Of a DNA stretch of 48,737 bases, positions 33,408-42,309 are shown in pieces. Source of the stretch: Fontibacter flavus. Lineage in GTDB: Bacteria > Bacteroidota > Bacteroidia > Cytophagales > Cyclobacteriaceae. How positions within the stretch are numbered: position 1 is the stretch's first letter; every line of letters starts with the position of its first letter. The DNA is taken from positions 1 through 48,737 of the forward strand of contig NZ_JBHLWI010000042.1 of assembly GCF_042432905.1 (NCBI RefSeq), read 5' to 3'. Under the pieces are notes generated by a model. The model made no database searches. It was not told the origin of the DNA and worked only from the letters and a program-made list of their open reading frames with translations. The position numbers and the translations under genes were made by a program.

Positions 33408-34724
33408 GTGAAAGCGAGAACATTAAAAAAAGACAAAGTCAATATCATCACCATGGGTTGTTCTAAAAACCTGGTGGATTCAGAAGTTTTACTGACCCAG
33501 CTAAAGGGAAATGGCATTGACGCCAACCATGAGTCCAATAGTCAGGATAACAACATCATCATCATCAATACCTGTGGTTTTATAGACAATGCAAAACAGG
33601 AGTCTATCGATACCATCCTTCAATATGTGGATGCCAAAGAAAGAGGTTTGGTGGATAAGGTGTATGTGACAGGTTGTCTTTCTCAGCGGTACAAAGATGA
33701 TCTGGAGAAAGAAATCCCTCAGGTGGATGCCTATTTTGGAACCAGGGATTTGCCTGCTATTTTGAAAAAATTCAAAGCAGATTATAAGCATGAATTGGTG
33801 GGGGAACGATTGTTGACCCACAATGCGCATTATGCTTACATGAAAATATCGGAAGGATGTGACCGTCCTTGTTCATTCTGTGCCATTCCTTTGATGCGTG
33901 GAGGACATATTTCCAGGCCTATCGAAGAATTGGTGAAAGAAGCCCAACATAAGGCAGCTAATGGTACAAAAGAGTTATTGCTGATTGCTCAGGATTCGAC
34001 TTACTATGGTTTGGATCTATACAAAAAGAGAAGGTTGGCAGACCTGATGCGGGCTTTATCTGATGTGGAAGGTATCGATTGGATCAGGTTGCATTATGCC
34101 TATCCGACCGGTTTCCCTATGGATGTGATCGAAGTGATGAAGGAAAGGCCGAATATCTGTAATTATTTGGATATTCCTTTGCAGCATGGTTCGACCTCAG
34201 TGTTGAAAACCATGAGGAGAGGGACAACCAGAGAAAAACAGGAGGAGTTGATCCACTCTATCCGTGATATGATTCCAGAAATTGCTATTAGGACTACGTT
34301 GATCACCGGACATCCGGGTGAAGGTGAGGCGGAATTCCATGAAATGGTAGATTTTGTGGAGAGGATGAAATTTGAGAGACTTGGTGTCTTTACCTATTCC
34401 CATGAGGAAAATACCCATGCTTTTTCCATGGAAGATAATATCCCAGAGGAGGTCAAACAAGAACGTGCCAATTACTTGATGGAAGTTCAGGAGCAGATTT
34501 CTTTTGACCTGAATCAGAAAAAGATCGGCAAGGAATTTAAAGTGTTGATTGATAAGAAAGAGAATGGATACTTTGTAGGACGTACAGAGTATGATTCCGT
34601 GGAAGTGGATAATGAAGTTTTGATTGATGCCAGTAAGCATTATTGCCGAATTGGCGATTTTGTTCAGGCAAAAATTACCGATGCTACTGAATTTGACCTT
34701 TACGGGGAAGTGGTGGGGGATTAA
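33408..34724 (+). CDS. rimO: Ribosomal protein S12 methylthiotransferase
   Basis: Radical-SAM enzyme that adds a methylthio group to an aspartate of ribosomal protein S12. 438 residues from the GTG at 33408; an upstream TTG at 33387 overlaps the promoter box and is rejected. The N-terminal UPF0004 domain has cluster cysteines Cys18, Cys56 and Cys90. The radical-SAM CxxxCxxC is Cys151, Cys155, Cys158 (GCDRPCSFCAIPLMRGG). The C-terminal TRAM domain starts near residue 370. Start motif TMGCSKNLVDSE and the CAIPLMRG ending are diagnostic for RimO against MiaB. Confidence 0.95.
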   Translation: MKARTLKKDKVNIITMGCSKNLVDSEVLLTQLKGNGIDANHESNSQDNNIIIINTCGFIDNAKQESIDTILQYVDAKERGLVDKVYVTGCLSQRYKDDLEKEIPQVDAYFGTRDLPAILKKFKADYKHELVGERLLTHNAHYAYMKISEGCDRPCSFCAIPLMRGGHISRPIEELVKEAQHKAANGTKELLLIAQDSTYYGLDLYKKRRLADLMRALSDVEGIDWIRLHYAYPTGFPMDVIEVMKERPNICNYLDIPLQHGSTSVLKTMRRGTTREKQEELIHSIRDMIPEIAIRTTLITGHPGEGEAEFHEMVDFVERMKFERLGVFTYSHEENTHAFSMEDNIPEEVKQERANYLMEVQEQISFDLNQKKIGKEFKVLIDKKENGYFVGRTEYDSVEVDNEVLIDASKHYCRIGDFVQAKITDATEFDLYGEVVGD

Positions 34725-34745
34725 GAATCTTATTTGAACTGTTCA

Positions 34746-34770
34746 GCTGCTTCTCCAGAAGCAGCTTTAT
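34746..34770 (+). terminator. Likely terminator of rimO
   Basis: A 9-bp stem (GCTGCTTCT/AGAAGCAGC, 34746-34765) with a two-base loop, followed by TTTATT. The T-run is weak. A second hairpin, GTCCTGCT/AGCAGGAC at 34790-34813, follows. Confidence 0.55.
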
Positions 34771-34917
34771 TATCATTTCATATAAGTAAGTCCTGCTTCG
34801 GGAGTAGCAGGACAGCAGAAGGAAAGCGGAGAACAAGGGGATTATTTCACAAAAGTTTAACGGAGGGATTTCCTTTTTTTTAATTCAGTTCTCTTAATTT
34901 AGTGAAAAATCTATCCC

Positions 34918-35790
34918 ATGAAGCGAGTTTTTCTGATCATCTTTTTCTCCTACCTGAGCATGAACGTACAAGCGCAATTTTCCTATGACCTTCAAGGACA
35001 CCGGGGGTCCAGGGGGATTATGCCTGAAAATACCATCCCTTCAATGATCAAAGCCTTGGATCTTGGGGCCACGACATTGGAACTGGACCTTGCCATAACC
35101 AAGGATGGAGAAGTGATTGTGTCCCATGAACCTTGGATGAATCCTGTAATTTGCCTTGATCCTCAAGGGAATGAAATTCCAGATCAAGATAAATCCCATA
35201 ATATCTTTCAAATGTCTTTTGAGGAGGTCATCCAGTATGACTGTGGATCCAAATTTCATTCAGGTTTTCCCCAGCAAGTTAAATTCCATGTAACGAAACC
35301 CCGATTGTCCGATTTGATCGATGCGGTCGAAAAGTATGTAGAAGACTTTAACCTCCCTCGACCTAATTATAATATTGAGATCAAAAGTATGGCTGATGGT
35401 GATGGTATTTTTCATCCAAATCCAAAAGATTTTTCAGACAAAGTGCTGGCCTTATTGCTCAGCAAAATCAGTCCTGAAAGATTCAATGTACAATCTTTTG
35501 ATTTCAGGGTGTTGCAATATATCCATGATGCTTATCCGGGAATAACATTGGCCATGTTGGTAGACAATGCTTCGAAATATGAAGAACAGTTGCAGGAACT
35601 TGGTTTCAAGCCTAGAATCTACTCCCCTTATTTCGTGGCACTGACCAAAGAAATTGTGGCAGCGTTGCATGAAAATGGCATGAAAGTGATTCCTTGGACG
35701 GTCAATACCTCCGAGCAAATGGGAAAGTTGCTCGATATGAAGGTGGATGGCATCATCACAGATTACCCAAACCTGGCCCCACGGCGCTGA
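34918..35790 (+). CDS. Secreted glycerophosphodiester phosphodiesterase
   Basis: 290 residues with a signal peptide ending VQAQ (residue 20). Hydrolyses glycerophosphodiesters to an alcohol and glycerol-3-phosphate, in the periplasm. The GDPD core is well preserved: His28-Arg29 (QGHRGSRG), Glu37 (MPENT), Glu55 and Asp57 (LELDLA), His70 (VSHEP), a substrate loop with IEIKSM and a C-terminal VDGIITDYPN motif. Probable terminator-like hairpins and 130 bases separate it from rimO. Similar to GlpQ in domain content, but I do not assign the symbol. Confidence 0.93.
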   Translation: MKRVFLIIFFSYLSMNVQAQFSYDLQGHRGSRGIMPENTIPSMIKALDLGATTLELDLAITKDGEVIVSHEPWMNPVICLDPQGNEIPDQDKSHNIFQMSFEEVIQYDCGSKFHSGFPQQVKFHVTKPRLSDLIDAVEKYVEDFNLPRPNYNIEIKSMADGDGIFHPNPKDFSDKVLALLLSKISPERFNVQSFDFRVLQYIHDAYPGITLAMLVDNASKYEEQLQELGFKPRIYSPYFVALTKEIVAALHENGMKVIPWTVNTSEQMGKLLDMKVDGIITDYPNLAPRR

Positions 35791-35852
35791 TCAATTGTTC
35801 AGCAGTTTATTTTTGCCGTATATATAAGGTAAGTTTTGCCTGAGATTTATTC

Positions 35853-35884
35853 CTTGGTAAGCAAGTCTAATCTCCCTATTTTTG
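35853..35884 (+). promoter_or_regulatory. Promoter of the GNAT-like gene
   Basis: TATTTTTG at 35877-35884 is a perfect TAnnTTTG -7 box. CTTG at 35853-35856 lies 20 bases upstream as a partial -33 box. The start codon is 22 bases downstream. Confidence 0.55.
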
Positions 35885-35906
35885 GGCCTTCATAAATAGC
35901 ATAGGC

Positions 35907-37073
35907 ATGACTATATTGGAAGTTACGACTTCAGTACATGAAAAAGAATTTTTGGATATGGCCGTAAGGCTGTATAAAAATGAAAAAAACTGGATCAGAC
36001 CTTTGGACAAGGATATTGAAGGTTTGTTTCATCCAGAGACCAATAAGCTTTTCAAGTTGGGGGGGTCAGCAAAAAGGTGGTTGCTACAGGATGAAAAGGG
36101 AAAGACCATAGGTAGGATAGCGGCATTTATCCACCCTAAATGGAAGGAAAAGCAACCTACGGGAGGCATTGGTTTTTTTGAATGTATCCATGATCAGGAG
36201 GCTGCATTTTTGCTATTTGATACCGCTAAAAGATGGCTGGAACAAGAAGGTATGGAAGCCATGGATGGGCCGGTGAATTTTGGAGAGCGCGACAAATGGT
36301 GGGGGCTATTGGTGGAAGGATTTTCTCCTCCTAATTATAACATGCCCTGGAATTTTGCTTACTATAAAGAATTCTTTGAAGCCTATGGATTTCAGATTTA
36401 CTTCAAACAATACACTTATGCCCGTTCAGTTCAAGGTGTGAATTTTGATCCTAAATTGGTGGAAAGAGGAAAAAGGCTTTTAAAAAACCCTGATTTTCAA
36501 TTTAGACATATTCAAGGAAAAGAACTGAAGGAAAAGGCGCCTCAATATTTTATGGTGGTGTATAACAAAGCTTGGGCGAGGCATTTGGGGAAAAGCCTTA
36601 CTTTACGCGAGACCCAGGTTATCTTTTCAAAAATGAAACCCATCATGGATCCAAGATTGATTTATTTTGGGTTTTATAAAAACGAACCGGTTTCATTCTT
36701 TATCAACATTCCTGAAATCAATCAGATCTTCAAATATGTCAATGGGAAATTGGACCTGATAGGCAAATTGAAATTCCTTTGGCACAAAACATTCAATCCC
36801 CCTAACAAAATGTTGGGTTTGGTGTTTGGTGTAGTACCGGAGTTTCAGGGTAAAGGCGTGGACAGTGCTATGGTCATGTGCTATAATGAAACCTTTGCCA
36901 AGCATGACTCATTTCCTTACAAAACCATTGAGATGAACTGGATTGGGGATTTTAATCCTAAAATGATGCGTGTTTGTGAACAATTAAATGCTGAAATCTT
37001 CAAAACCCATCATACCTATCGCTATTTATTTGATAGGACGAAACCGTTTGAAAGGCATCCGATTTTTGATTGA
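35907..37073 (+). CDS. GNAT-like acyltransferase, function unknown
   Basis: 388 residues. I recall homologs in many Bacteroidota with no defined role. The C-terminal third has GNAT-like features, notably MLGLVFGVVPEFQGKGVDSAMVMCYNE (around residue 310), where FQGKG resembles the acetyl-CoA pyrophosphate loop (Q/RxxGxG/A). The N-terminal part begins with a conserved-looking region about conditions for binding (YKNEKNWIRPLDKDIEGLF). Probably an acyl-CoA dependent transferase on an unknown amine. It has its own promoter and stands alone. Confidence 0.7.
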   Translation: MTILEVTTSVHEKEFLDMAVRLYKNEKNWIRPLDKDIEGLFHPETNKLFKLGGSAKRWLLQDEKGKTIGRIAAFIHPKWKEKQPTGGIGFFECIHDQEAAFLLFDTAKRWLEQEGMEAMDGPVNFGERDKWWGLLVEGFSPPNYNMPWNFAYYKEFFEAYGFQIYFKQYTYARSVQGVNFDPKLVERGKRLLKNPDFQFRHIQGKELKEKAPQYFMVVYNKAWARHLGKSLTLRETQVIFSKMKPIMDPRLIYFGFYKNEPVSFFINIPEINQIFKYVNGKLDLIGKLKFLWHKTFNPPNKMLGLVFGVVPEFQGKGVDSAMVMCYNETFAKHDSFPYKTIEMNWIGDFNPKMMRVCEQLNAEIFKTHHTYRYLFDRTKPFERHPIFD

Positions 37074-37082
37074 TAGTGCATT

Positions 37083-37223
37083 GTACCAAGTACAAAGTAA
37101 CAGTGTCAGGTGCCATGTACCAAGAGTTAAGTATATGTGAGAAGGCGATGTGATTGAAAATCGATTTTGAACAAAAGTTTTTCTAAACAAATACAACAAA
37201 TACAACAAATACAACAATTACAA
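37083..37223. repeat. Low-complexity word repeats (GTACCAAG, then 9-nt tandem CAAATACAA)
   Basis: GTACCAAG occurs at 37083-37090 and again near 37117-37124. From 37188 to 37223 there are four tandem copies of a nine-base unit, three exact (CAAATACAA) and one with a single change (CAATTACAA). No gene lies in this gap. Confidence 0.7.
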
Positions 37224-37278
37224 CTCCCCTATAAAGGGAAGAAACAGTAAACCAACTTGTAATAAAACATAGGATAAA

Positions 37279-38274
37279 ATGAAAAAATACGATGTGACAG
37301 GCATAGGAAATGCCTTAGTAGATATAGAGTTTAAAGTGACAGATCAGTTTTTCTGGGATAATAAAGTAGAAAAGGGTTTGATGACCTTAGTAGATGAAGA
37401 GCGTCAAAACTCCCTGATGCAGGTAATCAATACAGAAGAGGCTAAAAAACAATGTGGTGGTTCTGCAGCGAATACCGTTATTGCAGTGAGTCAGTTTGGA
37501 GGCAACTCTTATTATTGCTGTAAAGTAGCCAATGATGAATTGGGGCACTTTTACCTTGAGGACCTTAAAAATTCGGGAGTGGACAACAGCTTGGAAGGGA
37601 AAGTCCCTGAAGATGGGATTACAGGGAAATGTTTGGTCATGGTGACTGAGGATTCAGAGAGAACCATGAATACTTTCCTGGGTATCACCCAAAATTTTTC
37701 TGTAAAAGACATCAATGAATGGGCTATAAAGGATTCCAAATACTTATTTATTGAAGGCTATCTGGTAACTTCTCCAAATGGAAAAGAGGCCATGATGCAT
37801 GCTAAAAAAATTGCAGAAGAGGCAGGTACAAAAGTAGCTTTGACTTTTTCTGACCCTGCTATGGTCAAGTATTTCAAGGCTGGTTTTGATGATGTGATCG
37901 GGCCAAGTGTGGATTTGTTGTTTGCCAATGAGGAAGAAGCTATGCTGTTTACCGGAAAAGACAACCTGGCCGAAGCAAGGGAAGAAATGAAAAAGGCAGC
38001 CAAGCATTTTGTCATTACTCAAGGTAAAAACGGGGCAATGATCTATGATGGCGATACCTTTATAGATATTGAACCTTACAAGACAGTGGCGATAGATAGT
38101 AATGGGGCAGGGGATATGTTTGCCGGGGCATTTATGTATGGCATTACCAATGGACATAGCTATGCATCAAGTGGAAAGTTGGCATCTATGGCCAGTTCCA
38201 AAATTGTAAGTCAGTTCGGACCTAGACTGAAGTGGCATGAAGCAAAAGAAATCCTGGCAAGGCTAAATCCTTGA
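37279..38274 (+). CDS. PfkB-family sugar kinase, probable adenosine kinase
   Basis: 331 residues of the ribokinase/PfkB family. The N-terminal VTGIGNALVDIEF, substrate-binding GGSAANTVIAVSQFGG (residues about 60-75), and the catalytic/anion-hole motif SNGAGDMFAGAF with base Asp279 are visible. The VDIEF/GNALVD start and GGSAANT match bacterial adenosine kinases, which convert adenosine to AMP; ribokinase or another nucleoside kinase cannot be ruled out. Single gene followed by a strong terminator. Confidence 0.88.
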   Translation: MKKYDVTGIGNALVDIEFKVTDQFFWDNKVEKGLMTLVDEERQNSLMQVINTEEAKKQCGGSAANTVIAVSQFGGNSYYCCKVANDELGHFYLEDLKNSGVDNSLEGKVPEDGITGKCLVMVTEDSERTMNTFLGITQNFSVKDINEWAIKDSKYLFIEGYLVTSPNGKEAMMHAKKIAEEAGTKVALTFSDPAMVKYFKAGFDDVIGPSVDLLFANEEEAMLFTGKDNLAEAREEMKKAAKHFVITQGKNGAMIYDGDTFIDIEPYKTVAIDSNGAGDMFAGAFMYGITNGHSYASSGKLASMASSKIVSQFGPRLKWHEAKEILARLNP

Positions 38275-38294
38275 TTGATTTATTAAAAAGTATA

Positions 38295-38325
38295 AATCCC
38301 CGTCTCTAGTGACGGGGATTTTTGT
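38295..38325 (+). terminator. Rho-independent terminator of the kinase gene
   Basis: AAATCCCCGTC (38295-38305) pairs with GACGGGGATTT (38311 onward) with a short loop, followed by TTTTTG. Strong GC stem with T-tail. Confidence 0.92.
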
Positions 38326-38487
38326 TTCTGTTTTTTCCAAATTCAAATCTAAAGGGTAACCATTGTTCAAAATTTCTTTGAATATGAATTTATCCGTTTA
38401 AGTTGAGGTCAAAATTTGACTTTTTGAGTCTATTGATATTAGATTGCTCACAGTTTTAGTTTTAACAATTTTATAAATAGTTAATCT

Positions 38488-38610
38488 ATGAAATTTTTAA
38501 AAAACATGATTTTGATTGTTCTAACGGTTGGTGTTTTGGTAGTTGCTGTATCGCTGGCACTCAATTGGTCTGATTTTATGGAAGGGTGGAACAGTGTGGA
38601 GTGTGATTAA
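38488..38610 (+). CDS. Small single-span membrane protein, 40 residues
   Basis: An ATG at 38488 opens a 40-codon frame closed by TAA at 38608-38610. The peptide has a basic start (MKFLKN), one membrane segment (residues about 7-26, ILIVLTVGVLVVAVSLAL type) and an acidic/aromatic tail ending DFMEGWNSVECD. The tail resembles the DFxxGWN ending of small conserved membrane proteins that I recall from Bacteroidota. Clean start, membrane helix and tail motif argue that it is real. It is an isolated gene between a kinase terminator and the M16 pair; role unknown. Confidence 0.6.
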   Translation: MKFLKNMILIVLTVGVLVVAVSLALNWSDFMEGWNSVECD

Positions 38611-38839
38611 TACTCATTACACAAATTTGAATTCATTTAATGGTTTGATTGGTATTAAATGTGCAACGTTTTATTGAAATATTATTGGATAATTGGATTT
38701 AAAAAGACTGAGTTATATTTTCAAAGCCTCATTTGATAAAAGAAGTGAAATCGGGTTCATCTTGTCAATAAAATCTAAAAGATTGAACAAAATTAAATGT
38801 AAAGAGTAAAAGTATAGAAAACTTAATTTAATCTAATAT

Positions 38840-40168
38840 ATGAGAAAGTTTACCTTTTCGCTGATAGTGGGGCTGTTCTTCGCAGCTTCAGTCTCTGCTC
38901 AAAACAAGATAGATTTTAAGGAATTTACCTTGGATAATGGCTTACATGTGATCATGCATCAGGACAACAGTACACCTATTGTGGCTGTTTCTGTACTTTA
39001 TCATGTTGGCGCAAAAAATGAAAAGCCGGACAGAACAGGTTTTGCGCACTTTTTTGAACATTTATTGTTCGAAGGAACTGAAAATATTCCTAGAGGGGAA
39101 TACATGAATAAAATTCAAGCCATTGGTGGTACGCTGAATGCCTTTACCTCAAATGATATCACCTATTACTATGAAATAGTCCCTTCCAATCAATTGGAAA
39201 CTGCGCTTTATATGGAGTCTGAAAGGATGCTACATCCTAAAATTGACCAGATTGGTGTGGATACCCAGAGGGAGGTGATCAAGGAAGAAAAAAGACAGTC
39301 TTATGATAACAGGCCTTATGGCACCATCTTACCTGAGACCATGAAGCGTGCTTTTGCAAAGCATCCATACCAATGGCCTGTAATCGGTTCCATGGAGCAT
39401 CTAGATGCAGCGCAGCTTCAGGAGTTTATGGATTTCCACAAAGCTTATTATGTACCTAACAATGCAACATTGACTATAGCAGGTGACATTGATTACGAGC
39501 AGGCCGAAAAATGGGCAAGGGCGTACTTTGAGGAAATACCTTCCGGCCCATCCGAGTTCTATAGACCAAATGTTCAGGAACCTAAAAAAACTGCAGAAAT
39601 CAGGGATATTGTGTACGACAACATCCAGATTCCTGCTATCATACAAGCTTATAACCTGCCTCCAAAAACACACCCAGATTCCTATGCCATGTCCATGCTG
39701 TCTACTTATTTGACAGGGGGTAATTCATCCCTAATGACCAAAGAACTGGTAGACAAACAGCAAAAGGCATTAGGAATTGCAGCAATACCTTTGGATTTGG
39801 AAGATGGGGGTGTTTTCTTGATGTATGGCATTGCCAACATGGGAGTTGAACCACAGGCTTTGGAGAAGGAAATCGATCTGTTGATCCAAAAGGTTCAGGC
39901 GGAAGGAATTTCTGAAAAGGATTTTCAGAAACTTCAGAACATTATTGAGAATAACCTGGTAAGCAAGAACAGTTCCATGGCCGGTATTGCCCAGAATCTT
40001 TCACAATCAAAAGTATTCTTCGGAGACACTAATTATATCAACCAAGAACTGGAGTATTTCAGAAAAGTTACCAGAGAAGATCTTCAGCGTGTAGCCAATG
40101 ATTACATGAACTTAGATGGTAGGGTAGTGCTTTATTATTTGCCAAAATCAGCCCAAACTACTGAGTGA
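38840..40168 (+). CDS. M16-family zinc peptidase, catalytic subunit
   Basis: 442 residues, secreted (signal peptide to SVSAQ, residue 21). The inverted zinc motif HxxEH is His70-Phe-Phe-Glu73-His74 (AHFFEHLLFEGT), with the downstream third ligand near QREVIKEEKR. The two M16 domains fill the rest. It pairs with the next gene, which lacks the zinc motif, as in the processing-peptidase-like heterodimers of bacteria. Probably degrades peptides in the periplasm or outer membrane. The 3' end overlaps the long reading frame of the next gene, but the true start of that gene lies 26 bases later. Confidence 0.93.
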   Translation: MRKFTFSLIVGLFFAASVSAQNKIDFKEFTLDNGLHVIMHQDNSTPIVAVSVLYHVGAKNEKPDRTGFAHFFEHLLFEGTENIPRGEYMNKIQAIGGTLNAFTSNDITYYYEIVPSNQLETALYMESERMLHPKIDQIGVDTQREVIKEEKRQSYDNRPYGTILPETMKRAFAKHPYQWPVIGSMEHLDAAQLQEFMDFHKAYYVPNNATLTIAGDIDYEQAEKWARAYFEEIPSGPSEFYRPNVQEPKKTAEIRDIVYDNIQIPAIIQAYNLPPKTHPDSYAMSMLSTYLTGGNSSLMTKELVDKQQKALGIAAIPLDLEDGGVFLMYGIANMGVEPQALEKEIDLLIQKVQAEGISEKDFQKLQNIIENNLVSKNSSMAGIAQNLSQSKVFFGDTNYINQELEYFRKVTREDLQRVANDYMNLDGRVVLYYLPKSAQTTE

Positions 40169-40194
40169 TTTTTCACCCCAAACTGATAATTGAA

Positions 40195-42237
40195 ATGAGA
40201 AAGATATTAGTATACTTAATTTTGACCTTGTTTGTGCAAACAGGTTTTGCACAGATTGACCGTTCGACTTACCCTGCCCCAGCTCCTGCAAGGGAGATCA
40301 AACTTGGAAATGCAGATTCTTTTGTTTTACCCAATGGATTGAAAGTTTTCGTGGTGGAAAATAACAAGCTTCCCCGTGTTGCCTTTTCTTTGGTATTGGA
40401 AAGAGATCCGATTTTGGAAGGTGAAAAAGCAGGAATGTTGGGAATGGTAGGAGAGATGCTTAAAGGCGGTACAAAAAACCGAACAAAAGATCAGTTGGAT
40501 GAAGAAATTGATTTCATTGGAGCTTCTTTGAGTGCTGGTTCTACATCTATTTTTGCATCCTCATTAAAGAAGCATCAGGACAAAGTGCTTGAACTGATGT
40601 CTGATGTTTTGTATAACCCTCTTTTCCCTCAGGAAGAGTTGGACAAACTGAAAAAGCAAGCTATTTCAGGTTTGGCAGCCAGCAAGGACGATCCTAATGC
40701 TATTTCTTCCAGATTGGCTTCTTCGCTGAATTTTGGTAAGGACCATCCATATGGGGAATCAGAGTCTGAGACTACTGTTAACAATATTACAGTAGAGGAT
40801 ATCAAAACCTATTATCAAACCTATTTTAAGCCAAATATTGCTTATTTGGCTATTGTAGGTGACATTACCAAAGCTGAGGCTGAAGCTTTGGTCAATAAAT
40901 ATTTCGCAAAATGGGAAAAGGGTGATGTGCCTTCTAAAATTTATTCAGTACCAGCTGCTCCACAAAAAAATGTGGTAGCCTTGGTAGACCGATCAGCTTC
41001 TGTACAGTCTGTTGTGAACATTACCTATCCGATGGAAATGAGTCTTGCAGATTCAGATTACTTGGCTAGCAGGCTTTTGAATTATATTCTAGGTGGAGGT
41101 TCCTCCTCCAGGTTATTTATGAACCTTAGAGAAGATAAAGGTTATACCTATGGCGCTTATTCTTCTATAGGAGCTGATAAACTGGTTACATCTTTTAGAG
41201 CCAACGCAAGCGTTAAGCAAACGGCAACAGATTCGGCTATTGCAGAAATGATCTATGAAATCCGAAATTTAAGGGATAATGGGATCACTGAGGCCGAATT
41301 GGAGTCCGCAAAAGCCAACTTGAGCGGATCATTCGGTAGATCATTGGAAAACCCCTCTACTATCGCAAATTTTGCGATCAATACAGAGCGATATCAATTG
41401 CCTGCCGATTTTTATGCTACCTACCTGCAGAGATTGAATGCCCTCACGGTAGCTGATATTAATGCAGCAGCAAAAAAATACTTGAAGCCTGACAACATGT
41501 ATATCACAGTGGTTGGAAACGGTAGTGTGATCCAAGAAAATTTAATGGCTTTTGGTGAAGTACAGAGGTTTACCAATACTGGGGAACCAGAACGTCAAAT
41601 AGCCATGGATGCTGATATGACTCCAGAGGCCGTGATTGAAAAGTATATTCAGGCAATCGGAGGAGAGGAAAAGGCAAGATCTATCAAGACATCAAAACTG
41701 GAATCTGTAGCAGAAGTACAGGGAATGAAGTTGAATATGATTTATGTCTATGATGAAACCAATCAGGCTTTTTCCAATAAAATTATGATGATGGGTAATG
41801 TGGCAGTCAATACCGTGGTAAAGGATGGTAAAGCATCTGTAACTTCAATGGGACAATCCCAAGAATTAACTGATGAGCAATTTGAAGCTATCAAAATGAG
41901 TATGTTTATTTTCCCAGAGTTACATTACGAAGGTCTTGGCTATAGTTTGGAGCTTGAAGGCATCAAAGATGTAGAAGGAGAAGATGCATATAAAGTAATA
42001 GTTTCCAACCCTACTGGTTCAAGTCAGGCCAATTATTATAGTGTATCTACTGGTCTTAAAATCAAAAGTGAAAGTGCAGAATCAGGGGATACTTTTTATG
42101 CCGAATATTCCGAAGTAGAAGGTGTAAAATATCCAATGCTGTTGACAGTGAAATCTCCGGCCATTCCCATGCCATTGGAGTCCAAAGTGGAGAAGATTGA
42201 ATTCAATGTTACTATCCAAGAAGGGGATTTGAAATAA
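40195..42237 (+). CDS. M16-family non-catalytic subunit with an extra C-terminal domain
   Basis: 680 residues from the ATG at 40195 (MRKILVYLIL), a proper signal peptide ending near GFAQ; a GTG 30 bases upstream would spoil the signal. Two M16 domains occupy about 20-450. The HxxEH motif is absent (GMLGMVGEML instead), while the substrate-binding R/Y-type motif LREDKGYTYGAYS is kept, so it is the partner subunit of the preceding peptidase. Residues about 455-680 form a further domain (VIEKYIQAIGGEEKARSIK onward) that is clearly repeated in the next gene. Terminator follows at 42250. Confidence 0.92.
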   Translation: MRKILVYLILTLFVQTGFAQIDRSTYPAPAPAREIKLGNADSFVLPNGLKVFVVENNKLPRVAFSLVLERDPILEGEKAGMLGMVGEMLKGGTKNRTKDQLDEEIDFIGASLSAGSTSIFASSLKKHQDKVLELMSDVLYNPLFPQEELDKLKKQAISGLAASKDDPNAISSRLASSLNFGKDHPYGESESETTVNNITVEDIKTYYQTYFKPNIAYLAIVGDITKAEAEALVNKYFAKWEKGDVPSKIYSVPAAPQKNVVALVDRSASVQSVVNITYPMEMSLADSDYLASRLLNYILGGGSSSRLFMNLREDKGYTYGAYSSIGADKLVTSFRANASVKQTATDSAIAEMIYEIRNLRDNGITEAELESAKANLSGSFGRSLENPSTIANFAINTERYQLPADFYATYLQRLNALTVADINAAAKKYLKPDNMYITVVGNGSVIQENLMAFGEVQRFTNTGEPERQIAMDADMTPEAVIEKYIQAIGGEEKARSIKTSKLESVAEVQGMKLNMIYVYDETNQAFSNKIMMMGNVAVNTVVKDGKASVTSMGQSQELTDEQFEAIKMSMFIFPELHYEGLGYSLELEGIKDVEGEDAYKVIVSNPTGSSQANYYSVSTGLKIKSESAESGDTFYAEYSEVEGVKYPMLLTVKSPAIPMPLESKVEKIEFNVTIQEGDLK

Positions 42238-42249
42238 AACTGAATTGGG

Positions 42250-42278
42250 AAAAGGGGAGGGAATACTCCCCTTTTTTC
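42250..42278 (+). terminator. Rho-independent terminator of the M16 pair
   Basis: AAAAGGGGAG (42250-42259) pairs with CTCCCCTTTT (42266-42275) and runs into a T-run. Confidence 0.88.
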
Positions 42279-42309
42279 GTACTTTTATCCATCTTAAACC
42301 AACAAAAAA

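Noticed and set aside
37188..37223. Possible CRISPR array
   Set aside because: The unit is nine bases without spacers, a simple tandem repeat; no cas gene is in the window.
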